Source: an uncultured Alteromonadaceae bacterium (GTDB lineage: Bacteria > Pseudomonadota > Gammaproteobacteria > Enterobacterales > Alteromonadaceae). Taken from it: DNA of 64,000 nucleotides. The notes under the pieces were generated by a model. That model searched no databases and had not been told where the DNA came from. It saw only the letters and a program-made list of their open reading frames with translations. Position 1 is the stretch's first letter. Every line of letters starts with the position of its first letter. A program made the translations under genes and the position numbers. Positions 10,827-25,802 of this stretch are shown here, piece after piece. Where the stretch lies: NCBI GenBank assembly GCA_947503265.1, contig CANNDC010000011.1:109873-173872 (forward strand), given 5' to 3'.

Positions 10827-12764
10827 TTAGTTTAAAAACTTTCGGTCTACTTGCATTTTTGCTAAATCTTTAAACAATTCAGAGTCTTGCCCTAGACGCG
10901 AAGCGTAAATTTCTCGATAAGCCAGTACCGCTTTGACATAGTTACGAGTTTCTTTATATGGGATGGTTTCTATCCAAATATCTACTGGTAATCCTTCGTC
11001 TGGCAGCCATTGTCTGACTCGTCGCCATCCGGCATTGTATGAGGCCGTCGCCAATACTGAATTGTTATTCATTTTATCCATTAAATAACTTAAGTATTGA
11101 GTACCAAATTCTGCATTGGTATCCGGATCAAATAACACACTAGTTTTGACCTTTTTCTTGGCAAGATATCTAGCTGTAGAGGGTAGAAGTTGCATCAGGC
11201 CCTTCGCTCCGGCCCCCGATGACGCATCGGTCATGAATGAACTTTCGCGTCTGGTAATCGCAAATGTCCAAGCGGGGTCAACCTTATGTTTATTTGATTG
11301 ACCTAACAATTGTTCACGATATGCCAACGGGAATCGTCGTTTAATATCATCTAGATAGCCCGTATTGGAAAAACCGAATATCGCTCTATCGTGCCACCCC
11401 CAGCTGTTAGCCAACACTGCGGAGACTAACTTCTGTTCGTTACTTAGGGTTGACTGTAAATAGAACCACTCTCTTCTGGCGCTTGTAAATCTCTCCAACT
11501 GCAAAAATTCGTAAGCACGCTGTGCAGCAGGTAAATTACCAATGACGGCTAATTGTTCAACGGTAAAATCGAGTGGCACATCTTTGATTGAGGGTTTCTT
11601 GGATAGTTTTGCGCTCGCTAAAAAACCGTAATAGTGTCGTTGCTTAGATAGATAATCAAACCGTTGCAATGCGTTCTCTTTGGTATCAATTTCACCAAAG
11701 GCTCGACCCTGCCAGTATTGAAAACTAAATTCATTTGCAATTTCTGTTGGCGCCAAGTCAATCAACTCAAGCACATTCTGCCATTTTTGCTGTTTCAGTA
11801 CATGGGCAAGATGCCAGCGATATAGTTCTTCATCAGGTTTAGAGTGATCAACTTTTTCCAACCATTCTTGTGCTTTTTGATGATCTCTTATGGCCAATGC
11901 CACGGCAAATTTTCTTGCGACTTTTTGTTCTACTTCGTAACCCACTTTGTACTTTTTGATTAGTGCTTGCCATGTTTTCAAAGCTAATTCTTGATCACGC
12001 CAAATTAGTCTCGTTAATCCATAAGCCAGTATTTGCAATTCCTTTTCAGAATACTTAGCTGGAAACAGAGATAAACGACTCACGTAGGAGGGGGAACGGC
12101 GCACTTTCAACCAAAGATCGGCTAAATATTGGTAGTCAGGATCGAGCAACTTTTTTAAATAGGGGATCAAGGTATGATTCCCACCATCAGCAGCGAGTAC
12201 CAACCTTTGCCAAATTCGATCTTGCGTTCGATACCCTGCTTTGTGCCAAGCATTGAATATGGCATCACACTCACTTGGTTGTGACTGTCCAACAATCCAC
12301 ATCTTGGTAATTTCATCGAACAGTTGAGTGTTATTGGGAGACTTGTCTAACTGAAACTCTAGATTCTGACAACTCAACTCGGCATTGCTAGTGGGTTTAT
12401 AATTACTGATGTACAACTCTGCCAAATTCTTATTGGCTAAATAATTCAACCATTTTTTACGTAGTGGCCAATCAAGAGGAGTAGAGCGGTACTTTTCCAA
12501 AAAATTTTCTATTTTTTGTTGATTGGATAAATACGGAAAAGCTAGCAAGGATTTTTGCTCAATATAGGGTTCTAACGGATACCCTTCTATTAGCTTACGA
12601 AGTTCTTTGTATCGAGCAGATGTGGGCTTGTTAGCAATTCTTTCCAATGCCTTGAAGGCTTCACGCTGCATAACACGTGTTTCTTCAGACTGCACTTCTG
12701 TTTCAGCATAGTTAGCGCTACTTATAACTAAGAAAAACAGTGCAAGAATAGATTTGTACGTCAC
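10827..12764 (-). CDS. slt: Soluble lytic murein transglycosylase
   Basis: Periplasmic enzyme that cleaves peptidoglycan between MurNAc and GlcNAc, leaving 1,6-anhydro ends. 645 residues with a signal peptide (MTYKSILALFFLVISSANYA). A long superhelical U-domain of paired helices fills the first 450 residues. The C-terminal catalytic domain has RESSFMTDASSGAGAKGLMQ with catalytic Glu507, then TASYNAGWRRVRQWLP and the closing IPYKETRNYV motif, the family 1 signature. It stands alone on the minus strand. Length and domain order match Slt70. Confidence 0.94.
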   Translation of the reverse strand: MTYKSILALFFLVISSANYAETEVQSEETRVMQREAFKALERIANKPTSARYKELRKLIEGYPLEPYIEQKSLLAFPYLSNQQKIENFLEKYRSTPLDWPLRKKWLNYLANKNLAELYISNYKPTSNAELSCQNLEFQLDKSPNNTQLFDEITKMWIVGQSQPSECDAIFNAWHKAGYRTQDRIWQRLVLAADGGNHTLIPYLKKLLDPDYQYLADLWLKVRRSPSYVSRLSLFPAKYSEKELQILAYGLTRLIWRDQELALKTWQALIKKYKVGYEVEQKVARKFAVALAIRDHQKAQEWLEKVDHSKPDEELYRWHLAHVLKQQKWQNVLELIDLAPTEIANEFSFQYWQGRAFGEIDTKENALQRFDYLSKQRHYYGFLASAKLSKKPSIKDVPLDFTVEQLAVIGNLPAAQRAYEFLQLERFTSARREWFYLQSTLSNEQKLVSAVLANSWGWHDRAIFGFSNTGYLDDIKRRFPLAYREQLLGQSNKHKVDPAWTFAITRRESSFMTDASSGAGAKGLMQLLPSTARYLAKKKVKTSVLFDPDTNAEFGTQYLSYLMDKMNNNSVLATASYNAGWRRVRQWLPDEGLPVDIWIETIPYKETRNYVKAVLAYREIYASRLGQDSELFKDLAKMQVDRKFLN

Positions 12765-12902
12765 TTTTAACTCATTTCAACAATTAGAAACGAACAATAA
12801 AATAATTTACCGAATAAGCATAGTGAAAGTACAGTTTAGATAAAACAAATAGTCCTTCTAAGGTGCACCTCGATTAAAAAGCGTCTAATTGGAACAAAAA
12901 GT

Positions 12903-12928
12903 ATACAGCAAAGGTCAGCAGTCCATAG
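12903..12928 (+). repeat. relic of the MITE terminal inverted repeat
   Basis: 26 bases matching the right terminal repeat of the element at 43792-44061 at 23 positions (core atacagcaaaggtcagcag). The gaacaaaa stretch just before it also matches the full element. It lies immediately downstream of the pilin gene. Confidence 0.65.
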
Positions 12929-12937
12929 CCTGCCGAA

Positions 12938-13447
12938 TTAATTGATAACGACTTCTCCGGTCCAGGAATAATAAGTAAAACTCAAAGAATCTTGTTTTAA
13001 AAACGTATAAGTACAGCTTTGTTGCGCACCCAAATCAGCCGAATAAGTAGCATCATCCAATGAACCACCTGCTGCCGCAACTATTTCATCACTTACCAAT
13101 ACAGCTCTAAAAACATCCAAGCAATCATTGTCAGAATCCGTTGCTTTACTTCTTCCTCGTGTATCAGCCGGGAAACCGTATTTGTTGACAGAAAGGTCAC
13201 CACCTGCGTCTGCATCCCCACTTAAATCAATAAAATCTTGTTGCGCCTTTCCTTGACCTCGTATTTGCCAAGCCATGTGCACCTGATCGACACCAGATTT
13301 GAAATTCGCTGCTAGATTTCTAAAGCGCGCTTCTTCGGCATCACCAGAAAGATCAATAAATTTAGGAGCGGCAACAGCGGATAAAGTACCGAGTAAAATG
13401 ATAACAATGATTAATTCTATGAGGGTGAAACCAAGATTTTTTTGCAT
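12938..13447 (-). CDS. Type IV pilin-like protein, MSHA class
   Basis: 169 residues from ATG 13447; the frame opens 23 codons earlier but the prepilin leader dictates this start. The leader MQKNLG is followed by FTLIELIIVIILLGTLSAVA, the class III signal with Glu at mature position 5 and a prepilin peptidase site after Gly6. The segment AAPKFIDLSGDAEEARF is typical of MshA/MshB-like proteins. Two cysteines toward the C-terminus (in SDNDCLDVF and AQQSCTYTF) could form the D-region disulfide. No other mannose-sensitive haemagglutinin or pilus gene is near, so it is an orphan between slt and fadBA, unlike the usual large msh cluster. Confidence 0.85.
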   Translation of the reverse strand: MQKNLGFTLIELIIVIILLGTLSAVAAPKFIDLSGDAEEARFRNLAANFKSGVDQVHMAWQIRGQGKAQQDFIDLSGDADAGGDLSVNKYGFPADTRGRSKATDSDNDCLDVFRAVLVSDEIVAAAGGSLDDATYSADLGAQQSCTYTFLKQDSLSFTYYSWTGEVVIN

Positions 13448-13515
13448 ACAACTAGTCCGTAAAATAGATAAAAATAAAGAGTCCAAATGATTAAAAAAGG
13501 GGAGATTTCTGACCA

Positions 13516-13531
13516 TTAGACTTTTGTCTAA
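13516..13531. promoter_or_regulatory. palindrome upstream of fadBA
   Basis: ttagac-tttt-gtctaa, a perfect 6-bp dyad between the divergent pilin and fadB genes. It could be an operator or a weak hairpin. It does not look like the E. coli FadR site. Role unproven. Confidence 0.35.
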
Positions 13532-13714
13532 GAAACGCGGTTTTATGGTATGAAGTTTTATACAAAGTGATTGGATATATTGACCTTTCGCATTGAAAAT
13601 AAACAGATCCGACCATATGTTATTCAGATGTTGAAATTAGGTTGCGCTTTCAAAACTATTCAACAAAAATCTAACATCCCTAAATATCCTTACCCTACAA
13701 TTAAGGAGATAATA

Positions 13715-15886
13715 ATGATATTTGAAGGCAACAGCCTTTGTGCACGATTTATTGAGGACGATTCCAATTCTGGTCTGGTTGAATTGGTGTTCGATGCTCA
13801 AGGATCCGTGAATAAATTCGATCAAAATACAGTTTCAGAACTTGATGCTGCCACCCAAGCACTAGCGAGCAACGATAACGTTAAAGGCGTTTTGGTGCGG
13901 TCTGCTAAATCGACTTTTATTGTCGGTGCAGACATTACCGAATTTACCGCTCTATTCGCTTTACCTGAAAATGAAGTATTAGAATGGGTTGCAAAAACCT
14001 CACAGGTATTTGACCGATTTGAAGACCTCCCTGTACCGACTATTGCTGCAGTAAATGGCTTTGCTCTTGGAGGTGGTTGTGAAATGACCTTGGCCTGTGA
14101 TCTGCGAGTAGCGGATACTACCGCGAGTATCGGCTTGCCTGAGGTGAAACTTGGCCTAATGCCAGGATTTGGCGGCACAGTTCGATTGCCTAGGTTAATT
14201 GGCTCAGACAACGCATTGGAGTGGATGACAACCGGTCGTGACCGAAAAGCGCCTAAAGCCTTGGCTGAAGGTGCTGTCGATGCTGTTGTTGAACCTAGCA
14301 ATCTAACAAAAGCGGCAATCAGCATGTTACAGGATGCAATTGATGGAAAGTTCGATTGGCAGGCTAGACGTGCTCAGAAAAAATCTCCTCTGACGTTAAG
14401 TAAAAATGAATCCATGATGAGCTTTTCAACGGCCAAAGCCATGGTAGCTGCACAAGCGGGTAAGCATTATCCTTCACCACATATGATGGTGGATACGGTT
14501 GCCAAGGCATCAACTCTCGACCGTGAAGGTGCGCTTAAATTAGAAAATCAAGGCTTTGTTACTTTAGCGAAAACTGACGCAGCTAAGGCGCAAGTGGGTA
14601 TTTTCTTAGCGGATCAGTTAGTCAAAAGTAAAGGGAAAAAACAAGCTAAAGCAGCGACCAAAGCAATCAATCAAACCGCTGTCTTGGGCGCAGGAATTAT
14701 GGGTGGGGGTATCGCATACCAATCGGCCGTAAAAGGTACACCTGTCATCATGAAAGATATTGCCCAGCCAGCACTGGATTTGGGGTTGAAAGAAGCCGCT
14801 AAAATCCTTGCCAAGGGAATGCAACGTGGCAAAGTTGATGCGACCAAAATGGCAACAACGTTGAATAACATTGTGCCTACCTTGGAATACTCCGCAATGA
14901 AAGATGCCGATTTGATTATTGAAGCGGTTGTTGAAAATCCCAAGGTAAAAGGCATTGTGTTAAAAGAAACCGAAGATGCCGTTGCAGATGATGCGATTAT
15001 TTGTTCCAACACCTCGACGATTTCCATCAATCAACTGGCAAAAAGTTTAGATAAACCTGAACGATTCTGTGGAATGCACTTTTTTAACCCCGTACATAAA
15101 ATGCCATTAGTCGAGATTATTCGCGGAGAAAACACTTCTGAAAGCACTATTTCAGCGGTGGTTGCAGCTACTTTAAAAATGGGTAAAACCCCAATTGTTG
15201 TCAACGATTGCCCGGGGTTCTTAGTTAACCGTGTTTTGTTCCCCTACTTTGCTGGATTCAGCAAACTTGTATTGGATGGCGCTGATTTTGTTGCGGTCGA
15301 CAAAGTGATGGAAAAAGTATTTGGTTGGCCGATGGGCCCAGCTTTCTTGTTAGATGTGGTGGGAATGGACACGGCTGACCATGCCTCGGGTGTGATGTCA
15401 GATGGTATTCCCGAGCGTATGCAAAAAATCGCTAACGATCCTGTTACTTGTTTGTTCCGCGCTGAACGCTTTGGACAGAAAAACGGAAAAGGATTCTACA
15501 ATTTTGGTACGGATAAACGTGGTCGTCCAACCAAAGTGGCAGCAGAAGAAGCTTACGAGCTGTTTGCACCCCATTGTGCTGAAAAACAAGACTTCGATGC
15601 CGAAGATATAATCGCTCGCACCATGATTCCTATGGCAAATGAAGCTATTCGTTGTCTGGAAGAAGGGATAGTTGCTAGTGCCGCCGAAGCAGACATGGCA
15701 TTACTGTATGGGCTAGGATTCCCTCCATTCAGAGGAGGAATTTTCCGTTACATCGAAACAATGGGCTTGGATAATTTTGTTGCTTTGGCCGACAAATATG
15801 CAGACCTCGGGCCTATTTATCAGGTATCGGATGGTGTGCGCGAAATGGCAGCCAATCGCAAATCTTACTTTCAACAATCAGCATAA
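13715..15886 (+). CDS. fadB: Fatty acid oxidation complex, alpha subunit
   Basis: Multifunctional enzyme of aerobic beta-oxidation (enoyl-CoA hydratase, 3-hydroxyacyl-CoA dehydrogenase, isomerase and epimerase), forming a complex with FadA. 723 residues. The start is ATG 13715, with AAGGAG 9 bases upstream; the 48 codons before it are unconserved. Hydratase motifs: [21 protein letters not shown] and [13 protein letters not shown] with the catalytic-site glutamates. Dehydrogenase: NAD motif [15 protein letters not shown], catalytic-region [18 protein letters not shown] and [16 protein letters not shown]. fadA follows after 21 bp. Matches FadB rather than FadJ in length and sequence. Confidence 0.96.
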   Translation: MIFEGNSLCARFIEDDSNSGLVELVFDAQGSVNKFDQNTVSELDAATQALASNDNVKGVLVRSAKSTFIVGADITEFTALFALPENEVLEWVAKTSQVFDRFEDLPVPTIAAVNGFALGGGCEMTLACDLRVADTTASIGLPEVKLGLMPGFGGTVRLPRLIGSDNALEWMTTGRDRKAPKALAEGAVDAVVEPSNLTKAAISMLQDAIDGKFDWQARRAQKKSPLTLSKNESMMSFSTAKAMVAAQAGKHYPSPHMMVDTVAKASTLDREGALKLENQGFVTLAKTDAAKAQVGIFLADQLVKSKGKKQAKAATKAINQTAVLGAGIMGGGIAYQSAVKGTPVIMKDIAQPALDLGLKEAAKILAKGMQRGKVDATKMATTLNNIVPTLEYSAMKDADLIIEAVVENPKVKGIVLKETEDAVADDAIICSNTSTISINQLAKSLDKPERFCGMHFFNPVHKMPLVEIIRGENTSESTISAVVAATLKMGKTPIVVNDCPGFLVNRVLFPYFAGFSKLVLDGADFVAVDKVMEKVFGWPMGPAFLLDVVGMDTADHASGVMSDGIPERMQKIANDPVTCLFRAERFGQKNGKGFYNFGTDKRGRPTKVAAEEAYELFAPHCAEKQDFDAEDIIARTMIPMANEAIRCLEEGIVASAAEADMALLYGLGFPPFRGGIFRYIETMGLDNFVALADKYADLGPIYQVSDGVREMAANRKSYFQQSA

Positions 15887-17068
<1,182 letters not shown>

Positions 17069-17097
17069 TTTCTAAAAATCCACATTACTACTAACGA

Positions 17098-17130
17098 AAC
17101 CTGTAGCTGAATTAAGTTACAGGTTTTTTT
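17098..17130 (+). terminator. intrinsic terminator of fadBA
   Basis: 11-bp stem aacctgtagct / agttacaggtt (one G-U pair) with a 6-base loop, followed by seven Ts, 30 bp past the fadA stop. Confidence 0.82.
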
Positions 17131-17195
17131 GATTTTAACTCAATCTTAATTCTCACTTTAAAAATCAACTTAACTTAACTTTATGTAAAACACAC

Positions 17196-17224
17196 TTGAC
17201 ATAAAGTAAAGCTGGTCGTATATT
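17196..17224 (+). promoter_or_regulatory. consensus sigma-70 promoter of the membrane/HTH operon
   Basis: -35 TTGACA (17196-17201), 17-bp spacer, -10 TATATT (17219-17224). A near-consensus promoter, expected to need repression. It overlaps two copies of an AT-rich motif described next. Confidence 0.75.
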
Positions 17225-17252
17225 TGCCACATAGAGTAAAGTTTGTTTTACT
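17201..17252 (+). promoter_or_regulatory. probable autoregulatory operator of the HTH gene
   Basis: The motif atararagtaaag-like occurs at 17201 (ataaagtaaagc) and again exactly 30 bp on at 17231 (atagagtaaagt), about three helical turns. The second copy is half of a perfect 6-bp dyad agtaaa-gtttgt-tttact (17235-17252), just after the expected transcription start. A weaker variant (tttatgtaaaac) lies at 17181. This layout fits repression by the encoded XRE-type regulator. Inference only. Confidence 0.5.
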
Positions 17253-17272
17253 TTTTGACAAAGGAGATAGAC

Positions 17273-17695
17273 ATGAATGCGAATACAACGAAACCAGAGA
17301 ACTTAAAAAAACGTGTTAGTCGTTCAGCAAAGCAGCTATTCATATGGACATTTGCTTGGGTTGCCAGTTTGGCACTTTTGGCGTTCGGTCCCAAATTCAT
17401 TTGGGATTTCCATGTGGTTGTTTCCACAACAGTTATCTTTATCAACCTCGGATTTGGTTACAAAATGGTGATGGCAAACATCAAACATATTAATGATTTA
17501 GATGAAATGATGCGTAAAATTCACGTTGAAGCAATGGCGTTGTCGCTAGGAGTCAGTGTTGTTTTGGGGGCAATTTACGGGTTGTTGGAAGGGATTAAAA
17601 TCATCACCTTTGAACCCAATCCATCTGGATTGCTTTTCGTCATGTCGTTCAGTTATATGATTGGCGTTGCGCTTTTTTATAGGAAATATGCATGA
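17273..17695 (+). CDS. Small membrane protein (2TM-like) paired with an HTH regulator
   Basis: 140 residues from ATG 17273, which has AAGGAG 8 bases upstream; the frame extends ten codons further but without support. A basic N-terminus (NLKKRVSRSAKQ) is followed by a membrane hairpin at about 22-66, a short amphipathic stretch (HINDLDEMMRKIHVEAMALS), and a second hairpin at about 86-136. Pairs of a small integral membrane protein with a tiny XRE regulator are widespread, and the membrane partner is usually uncharacterised. It overlaps the regulator gene by four bases (ATGA), so the two are translationally coupled. Confidence 0.8.
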   Translation: MNANTTKPENLKKRVSRSAKQLFIWTFAWVASLALLAFGPKFIWDFHVVVSTTVIFINLGFGYKMVMANIKHINDLDEMMRKIHVEAMALSLGVSVVLGAIYGLLEGIKIITFEPNPSGLLFVMSFSYMIGVALFYRKYA

Positions 17696-17883
17696 AGAAT
17701 CGACTTAAAGTACTGCGTGCCGAAAGAGACTGGACACAAGCCGATTTAGCAGAAGCATTGGACGTATCTCGGCAAACGGTAAATGCCATCGAGAAGGGTA
17801 AATTTGATCCCAGTTTACCCTTAGCATTTAAAGCAGCAAGGCTGTTTAAGATGCAAATCGAGGATATTTTTGAGGAAGAATGA
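17692..17883 (+). CDS. Small XRE-family transcriptional regulator
   Basis: 63 residues, essentially one Cro/cI helix-turn-helix: LKVLRAERDWTQADLAEALD then VSRQTVNAIEKGKFDPSLPL, ending in an acidic IEDIFEEE. The length is typical of YozG-like mini-regulators. It is the second gene of the operon and its ATG overlaps the stop of the membrane gene. It probably represses its own promoter at 17196. Confidence 0.88.
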   Translation: MKNRLKVLRAERDWTQADLAEALDVSRQTVNAIEKGKFDPSLPLAFKAARLFKMQIEDIFEEE

Positions 17884-17897
17884 GGTGTCGATTTAAT

Positions 17898-17909
17898 TTA
17901 CACGTGTAA
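17898..17909. promoter_or_regulatory. 12-bp perfect palindrome ttacacgtgtaa
   Basis: Lies between the HTH gene and the PEP-CTERM-like gene. It could be an operator for the latter; no factor can be named. Confidence 0.3.
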
Positions 17910-18047
17910 TTTTCTGATTTGATAAGGTGTTGAATCGCTTTAAGAATATTTTTGGCTCGAAATATGCATGGAGTCAATCTTATCAAAAACCATGGATTGT
18001 TAATGCTCCAACTAGTTTTGAAAAGAAGTTCGAACAAGGAAACAGTA

Positions 18048-18659
18048 ATGAGAATAGTAAGAAAAGTTTATATTTTAGTCGGCATGGCTTTTTGCCTAGC
18101 CACTATAAGTGCCCAAGCCACGATCATCACCTTAAATTCATCAAACATTTGTTCACCGGCTAATGACAATGGTGATATTACCGTAAACGATGTACAAGGG
18201 GCCACCAATTGTTTTGGTGTTTTTGGCGGTAATTTGAACTCAAACGACCAAATTTCGTACATGGGCAACACCTATAATGAATTGACTAAAATTGACGGCG
18301 CAGGGTCGGCAGCAGGTACTGCTGATATTGGATTCCAAATTACTGGAGCTAACAGCACTTCGGGTTCATGGAGTTTTAATCAGGGTTCACTCAATGGTGA
18401 TTTCCTTGTTTTGCTTAAAGCAGCTCGGTCATTTGCAGTTTGGTCCTTCGAAGGTGGTGATGCTTTAGCATTTATGGGCGACTGGACTGTCAATCTCAAG
18501 AATGGTGGTGGAAACAATGCTGCTCTGTCTCACATTTCGATTTACGGTTCAGTAGACACAACTCTTCTTCCAGCAGGGCAAAGTATCTCTGAGCCAACTG
18601 GTTTGGCAGTATTTTTGTTTGGGATGGGCATATTTGCGTACAGACGCTGTAAGCAATAA
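18048..18659 (+). CDS. PEP-CTERM-like exported protein
   Basis: 203 residues from ATG 18048, with AAGGA eight bases before; the frame opens 32 codons earlier without a usable site. A signal peptide (MRIVRKVYILVGMAFCLATISAQA) leads into a Gly/Asn/Ser-rich extracellular domain with two early cysteines (SSNICSP, ATNCFG). The C-terminus SEPTGLAVFLFGMGIFAYRR has the tripartite sorting layout: a Pro-containing motif, a hydrophobic helix and a basic end. The motif is SEPT rather than the usual PEP, so exosortase processing is probable but not certain. No exosortase gene lies in the window. Confidence 0.75.
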   Translation: MRIVRKVYILVGMAFCLATISAQATIITLNSSNICSPANDNGDITVNDVQGATNCFGVFGGNLNSNDQISYMGNTYNELTKIDGAGSAAGTADIGFQITGANSTSGSWSFNQGSLNGDFLVLLKAARSFAVWSFEGGDALAFMGDWTVNLKNGGGNNAALSHISIYGSVDTTLLPAGQSISEPTGLAVFLFGMGIFAYRRCKQ

Positions 18660-18687
18660 TAGTTTAAGTTTCTCAGCATTAATGCAC

Positions 18688-18710
18688 GGCATGGTTCAAC
18701 AAATCATGCC
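18688..18710 (+). terminator. weak hairpin after the PEP-CTERM-like gene
   Basis: ggcatg / catgcc stem with an 11-base loop, followed at a short distance by a T run (catttttat). A possible but poor terminator. Confidence 0.35.
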
Positions 18711-18893
18711 ATGCAACATTTTTATAACAGCGTTATTACTCCCGCTTAAAAACCCGTAAAGATTTCGATACTTCCGGTTAAAAATCATACCTCAACTAGT
18801 TTCTTCAATAGATGTTTCAATCATCCACTATTGATGTACAATCCGCGCCCGTTTTAGCCAAGATGAATATATCAAGCAGTTGTAGGTAGTATT

Positions 18894-19571
18894 ATGCAGT
18901 TTCCGTCACACCGATTTTATGAAGATGTTTTAGCACTAATATGTGCTTGCTGTTTGGTGTCTATGGGAATTGTTTTATTCAATACCCAAGAGTTACTCAC
19001 GGGTGGTACAGCTGGAATTGCGTTAATCGGTACCCACTTGACTCCGCTTAGTTTCGGTACCATATTTTTCATCGTTAACTTGCCGTTCTACTTCTTAGCT
19101 TGGACGCAGTTGAGTAAACGTTTCACTATCAATACGTTCATTTCTGTGACTTTGGTCTCGCTGATGACGGAAACCATGGATAAAGTTCTAACTATTTCCT
19201 ATATCCACCCTATGTTTGCTGCTGGCTTAGGGGGTATTTTGATTGGTGTTGGGATATTGATTATGTTTAGACATAAATCCAGCCTGGGTGGGCTAGGAAT
19301 CCTAGCGCTATATTTGCAGAGCAAACACAACATTCGGGCAGGCAATTTCGGTTTACTCGTAGATGGGCTTATCTTGGCTGCGTCTATGTTTATCTTTACC
19401 TTTGAATTGATTTTACTTTCAATCATTGGTGCTATCACACTAAACATACTGATAGCAGTAAACCACAGACCTGAGCGCTATACAGTAAATCGTGCGTTTA
19501 AACCGTTACCTGTTACCAGTGATAAAGTCGATGCGGCATTGGATGATGAGTTGCTAAATACGGTTAAGTAG
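18894..19571 (+). CDS. YitT family membrane protein
   Basis: 225 residues with about five to six membrane helices (about 10-30, 50-70, 76-95, 105-125, 150-188). The segment QELLTGGTAGIALIGTHLT and the later HKSSLGGLGILALYLQ are the repeated Gly-rich motifs of the YitT/DUF161 family. The cytoplasmic C-terminal extension is acidic and short, lacking the DUF2179 domain found in Firmicute members. Substrate unknown. The last codons and the stop lie inside a relic of the MITE family found at 43.8 kb, so the natural C-terminus may have been altered by that insertion. Confidence 0.82.
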   Translation: MQFPSHRFYEDVLALICACCLVSMGIVLFNTQELLTGGTAGIALIGTHLTPLSFGTIFFIVNLPFYFLAWTQLSKRFTINTFISVTLVSLMTETMDKVLTISYIHPMFAAGLGGILIGVGILIMFRHKSSLGGLGILALYLQSKHNIRAGNFGLLVDGLILAASMFIFTFELILLSIIGAITLNILIAVNHRPERYTVNRAFKPLPVTSDKVDAALDDELLNTVK

Positions 19572-19655
19572 AGCAACTATATGACACTCGCAATGCATTG
19601 CCTAAATAACGCACAACCGCTGCAAAAACATACAGCAAAGCTCAACAGATCCCAG
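19564..19655 (-). repeat. truncated MITE copy at the 3' end of the yitT-like gene
   Basis: About 92 bases that, reverse-complemented, match the left end of the element at 43792 (the terminal repeat with 23 of 26 identical, then the segment running through ttgctctacttaa with only a few changes). The other end is missing. Confidence 0.75.
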
Positions 19656-19685
19656 TAAAAATGTATCTTATGTGCTTTTCACATT

Positions 19686-20642
19686 TTAAAAATCTAGACC
19701 GTATTTAACGCCCAATTGGATCCTAGAATTTCCTTCAAATGCTTCAAACTTGGCGAACCATTCTAGCGGCAGTTCATCGCTAAAGCTTGATTCTAACTCT
19801 AATGCAATGCCGTGTCCGGTTGATAAAAAATCCTCGGTTAGTTCAGCTCTGGGACCAAATTCATCACTGACATAACTATAATATCCAAAAAATTCTACGG
19901 AACGACCAGATAATTGAAATTCGGTTTCAGCACTAAGCACAATCTTCACGTCATTGGTGTCTAATCTATCAATTAGCTCAAATGCATAGGTTAACTCATC
20001 ATTATACTGGTAACGAACCTCACCTCTTATAAAGTTAGTTCTCAATATTCTATCAGCACTCACCTCAAAACTAGTTTGTTTAGTGACGTTGCTTGAGTAT
20101 TCTAGTTCCACGTATGATAAATCATCGGGTGTTTCCAGGGCTTTGGAAGCTCGTGTGTCTTGCAAATCACCTACAACAAGTTCCAATCGACCGCTGTCGA
20201 CATCTAACACTTGTCGCAATCCAGCAATCCAACCATCCTTAGACAATCCAGTTGACGAAATACGGCCTTTGTACGTGGGTATTACACCAATCTCTGTTTT
20301 ACCATTTTCTTGAATATGCCTAACGTATAAACGACGTACGTAAAATAAATCGGATTCACCATCATCCAGTGTATTGTGGCTGGATGAAAACTCATCTCCA
20401 GTCACAGCAAAAGCATTGAGGCTCCACGTTTTATTCTCGTCAAAGATAATTTGCGGGTACACTCGCACGCGATATTGGTATCGCTCGGTTTTGCCTGAAC
20501 GGTCATCAAAACGCAAAGAAGTATCTAACTTGCCCGAAAATTCAGCAGCAATATTCTGCACAGAGAACAGCGCCAAACTAATGGCGAAAATTAAATTACG
20601 CCCAGCGTATTTCAGGGCGTTTTTAACTGGAGAATAGTTCAT
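19686..20642 (-). CDS. Probable outer-membrane beta-barrel protein
   Basis: 318 residues. A signal peptide spans about 1-33 (ending SVQNIAAEF). The remainder is made of alternating polar/hydrophobic strands typical of barrels (for example RYQYRVRVYPQIIF, TEIGVIPTYKGRI, SRIQLGVKYGLDF), and it ends with a C-terminal Phe preceded by a strand, the BAM-recognition pattern. No family name is recognised; a short porin or alginate-export-like protein is possible. Its start overlaps the end of the upstream VOC gene by 20 bases on the same strand. Confidence 0.7.
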   Translation of the reverse strand: MNYSPVKNALKYAGRNLIFAISLALFSVQNIAAEFSGKLDTSLRFDDRSGKTERYQYRVRVYPQIIFDENKTWSLNAFAVTGDEFSSSHNTLDDGESDLFYVRRLYVRHIQENGKTEIGVIPTYKGRISSTGLSKDGWIAGLRQVLDVDSGRLELVVGDLQDTRASKALETPDDLSYVELEYSSNVTKQTSFEVSADRILRTNFIRGEVRYQYNDELTYAFELIDRLDTNDVKIVLSAETEFQLSGRSVEFFGYYSYVSDEFGPRAELTEDFLSTGHGIALELESSFSDELPLEWFAKFEAFEGNSRIQLGVKYGLDF

Positions 20643-21081
20643 CTGGATTTTTAAACGCCTTAAATTCTAGAGCATTGCCAAATGGATCAAGAAAAAATAG
20701 GGTGGATTGTTCTCCAACTTGTCCAGCAAATCGAACGCAGGGGTCAATCACAAAATTAACGTGGTGATCAAGCAAACGCTCGGATAAGCTTTTCCAATCA
20801 GCAACAGTGAGTACAACGCCAAAATGAGGAACCGGTACCGCTTTGTTATCCACTTGATTACATTTAGGTGCGGAGGGCATTTCCGAAACTAAATGCGTGA
20901 CTAACTGATGTCCAAAGAAATTCCAATCTATCCATTGCTCACAGTATCTGCCTTTATCACATTGTAACAACTCACCATAAAAAGCATTCGCTTTCGATAA
21001 ATTGGTAACGGGGATAGCTAAATGAAAGGGGGTCAATTCACTTTTATTGGATAGATTTGTAATGGAAAGCTCTGAGTTCAT
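20623..21081 (-). CDS. VOC (glyoxalase/dioxygenase fold) protein
   Basis: 153 residues from ATG 21081; an in-frame GTG at 21126 would add 15 residues and neither start has a clear Shine-Dalgarno sequence. Two beta-alpha-beta-beta-beta modules are seen: TPFHLAIPVTNLSKANAFYG and VPHFGVVLTVADWKSLSERL, closing with LFFLDPFGNALEFKAF. Candidate metal ligands are His in FHLAIPV, His in PHFGVVL and Glu in ALEFKAF, the standard VOC geometry. The substrate is not predictable. It overlaps the downstream barrel gene by 20 bases. Confidence 0.83.
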   Translation of the reverse strand: MNSELSITNLSNKSELTPFHLAIPVTNLSKANAFYGELLQCDKGRYCEQWIDWNFFGHQLVTHLVSEMPSAPKCNQVDNKAVPVPHFGVVLTVADWKSLSERLLDHHVNFVIDPCVRFAGQVGEQSTLFFLDPFGNALEFKAFKNPDELFSS

Positions 21082-21338
21082 AGCAATAAATTCAACTTCA
21101 TGAAGAAAAGAACGAAATTTTTTCACATTTATAGCATGAATAGTCAGCCGCAGAAGAGACTTTTACGCATATTTTTAATATCAAGAGCGAAGAATCGAAA
21201 TGACGCAACAACCTTGCTTAAGGATTTTCGCTCATCTTGATGTATGAATTAATAGCCAAACTAACACTGGTAAACCAGATGGATTTTAAATACAGTGTAG
21301 CCACCTGAAATTTCGAAAAATTAGTAGTTTTCATACCC

Positions 21339-25730
<4,392 letters not shown>

Positions 25731-25802
25731 TCAGAAAATTAGGCGGGGATTCTAACAAAAATCGAAGACAATATTCACGAATTTTTTGAGTACTTTTTGT
25801 GC

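Noticed and set aside
13571..13714. 48-codon N-terminal extension of fadB
   Set aside because: Conserved FadB sequence and the AAGGAG site mark ATG 13715; the upstream part is promoter/leader.
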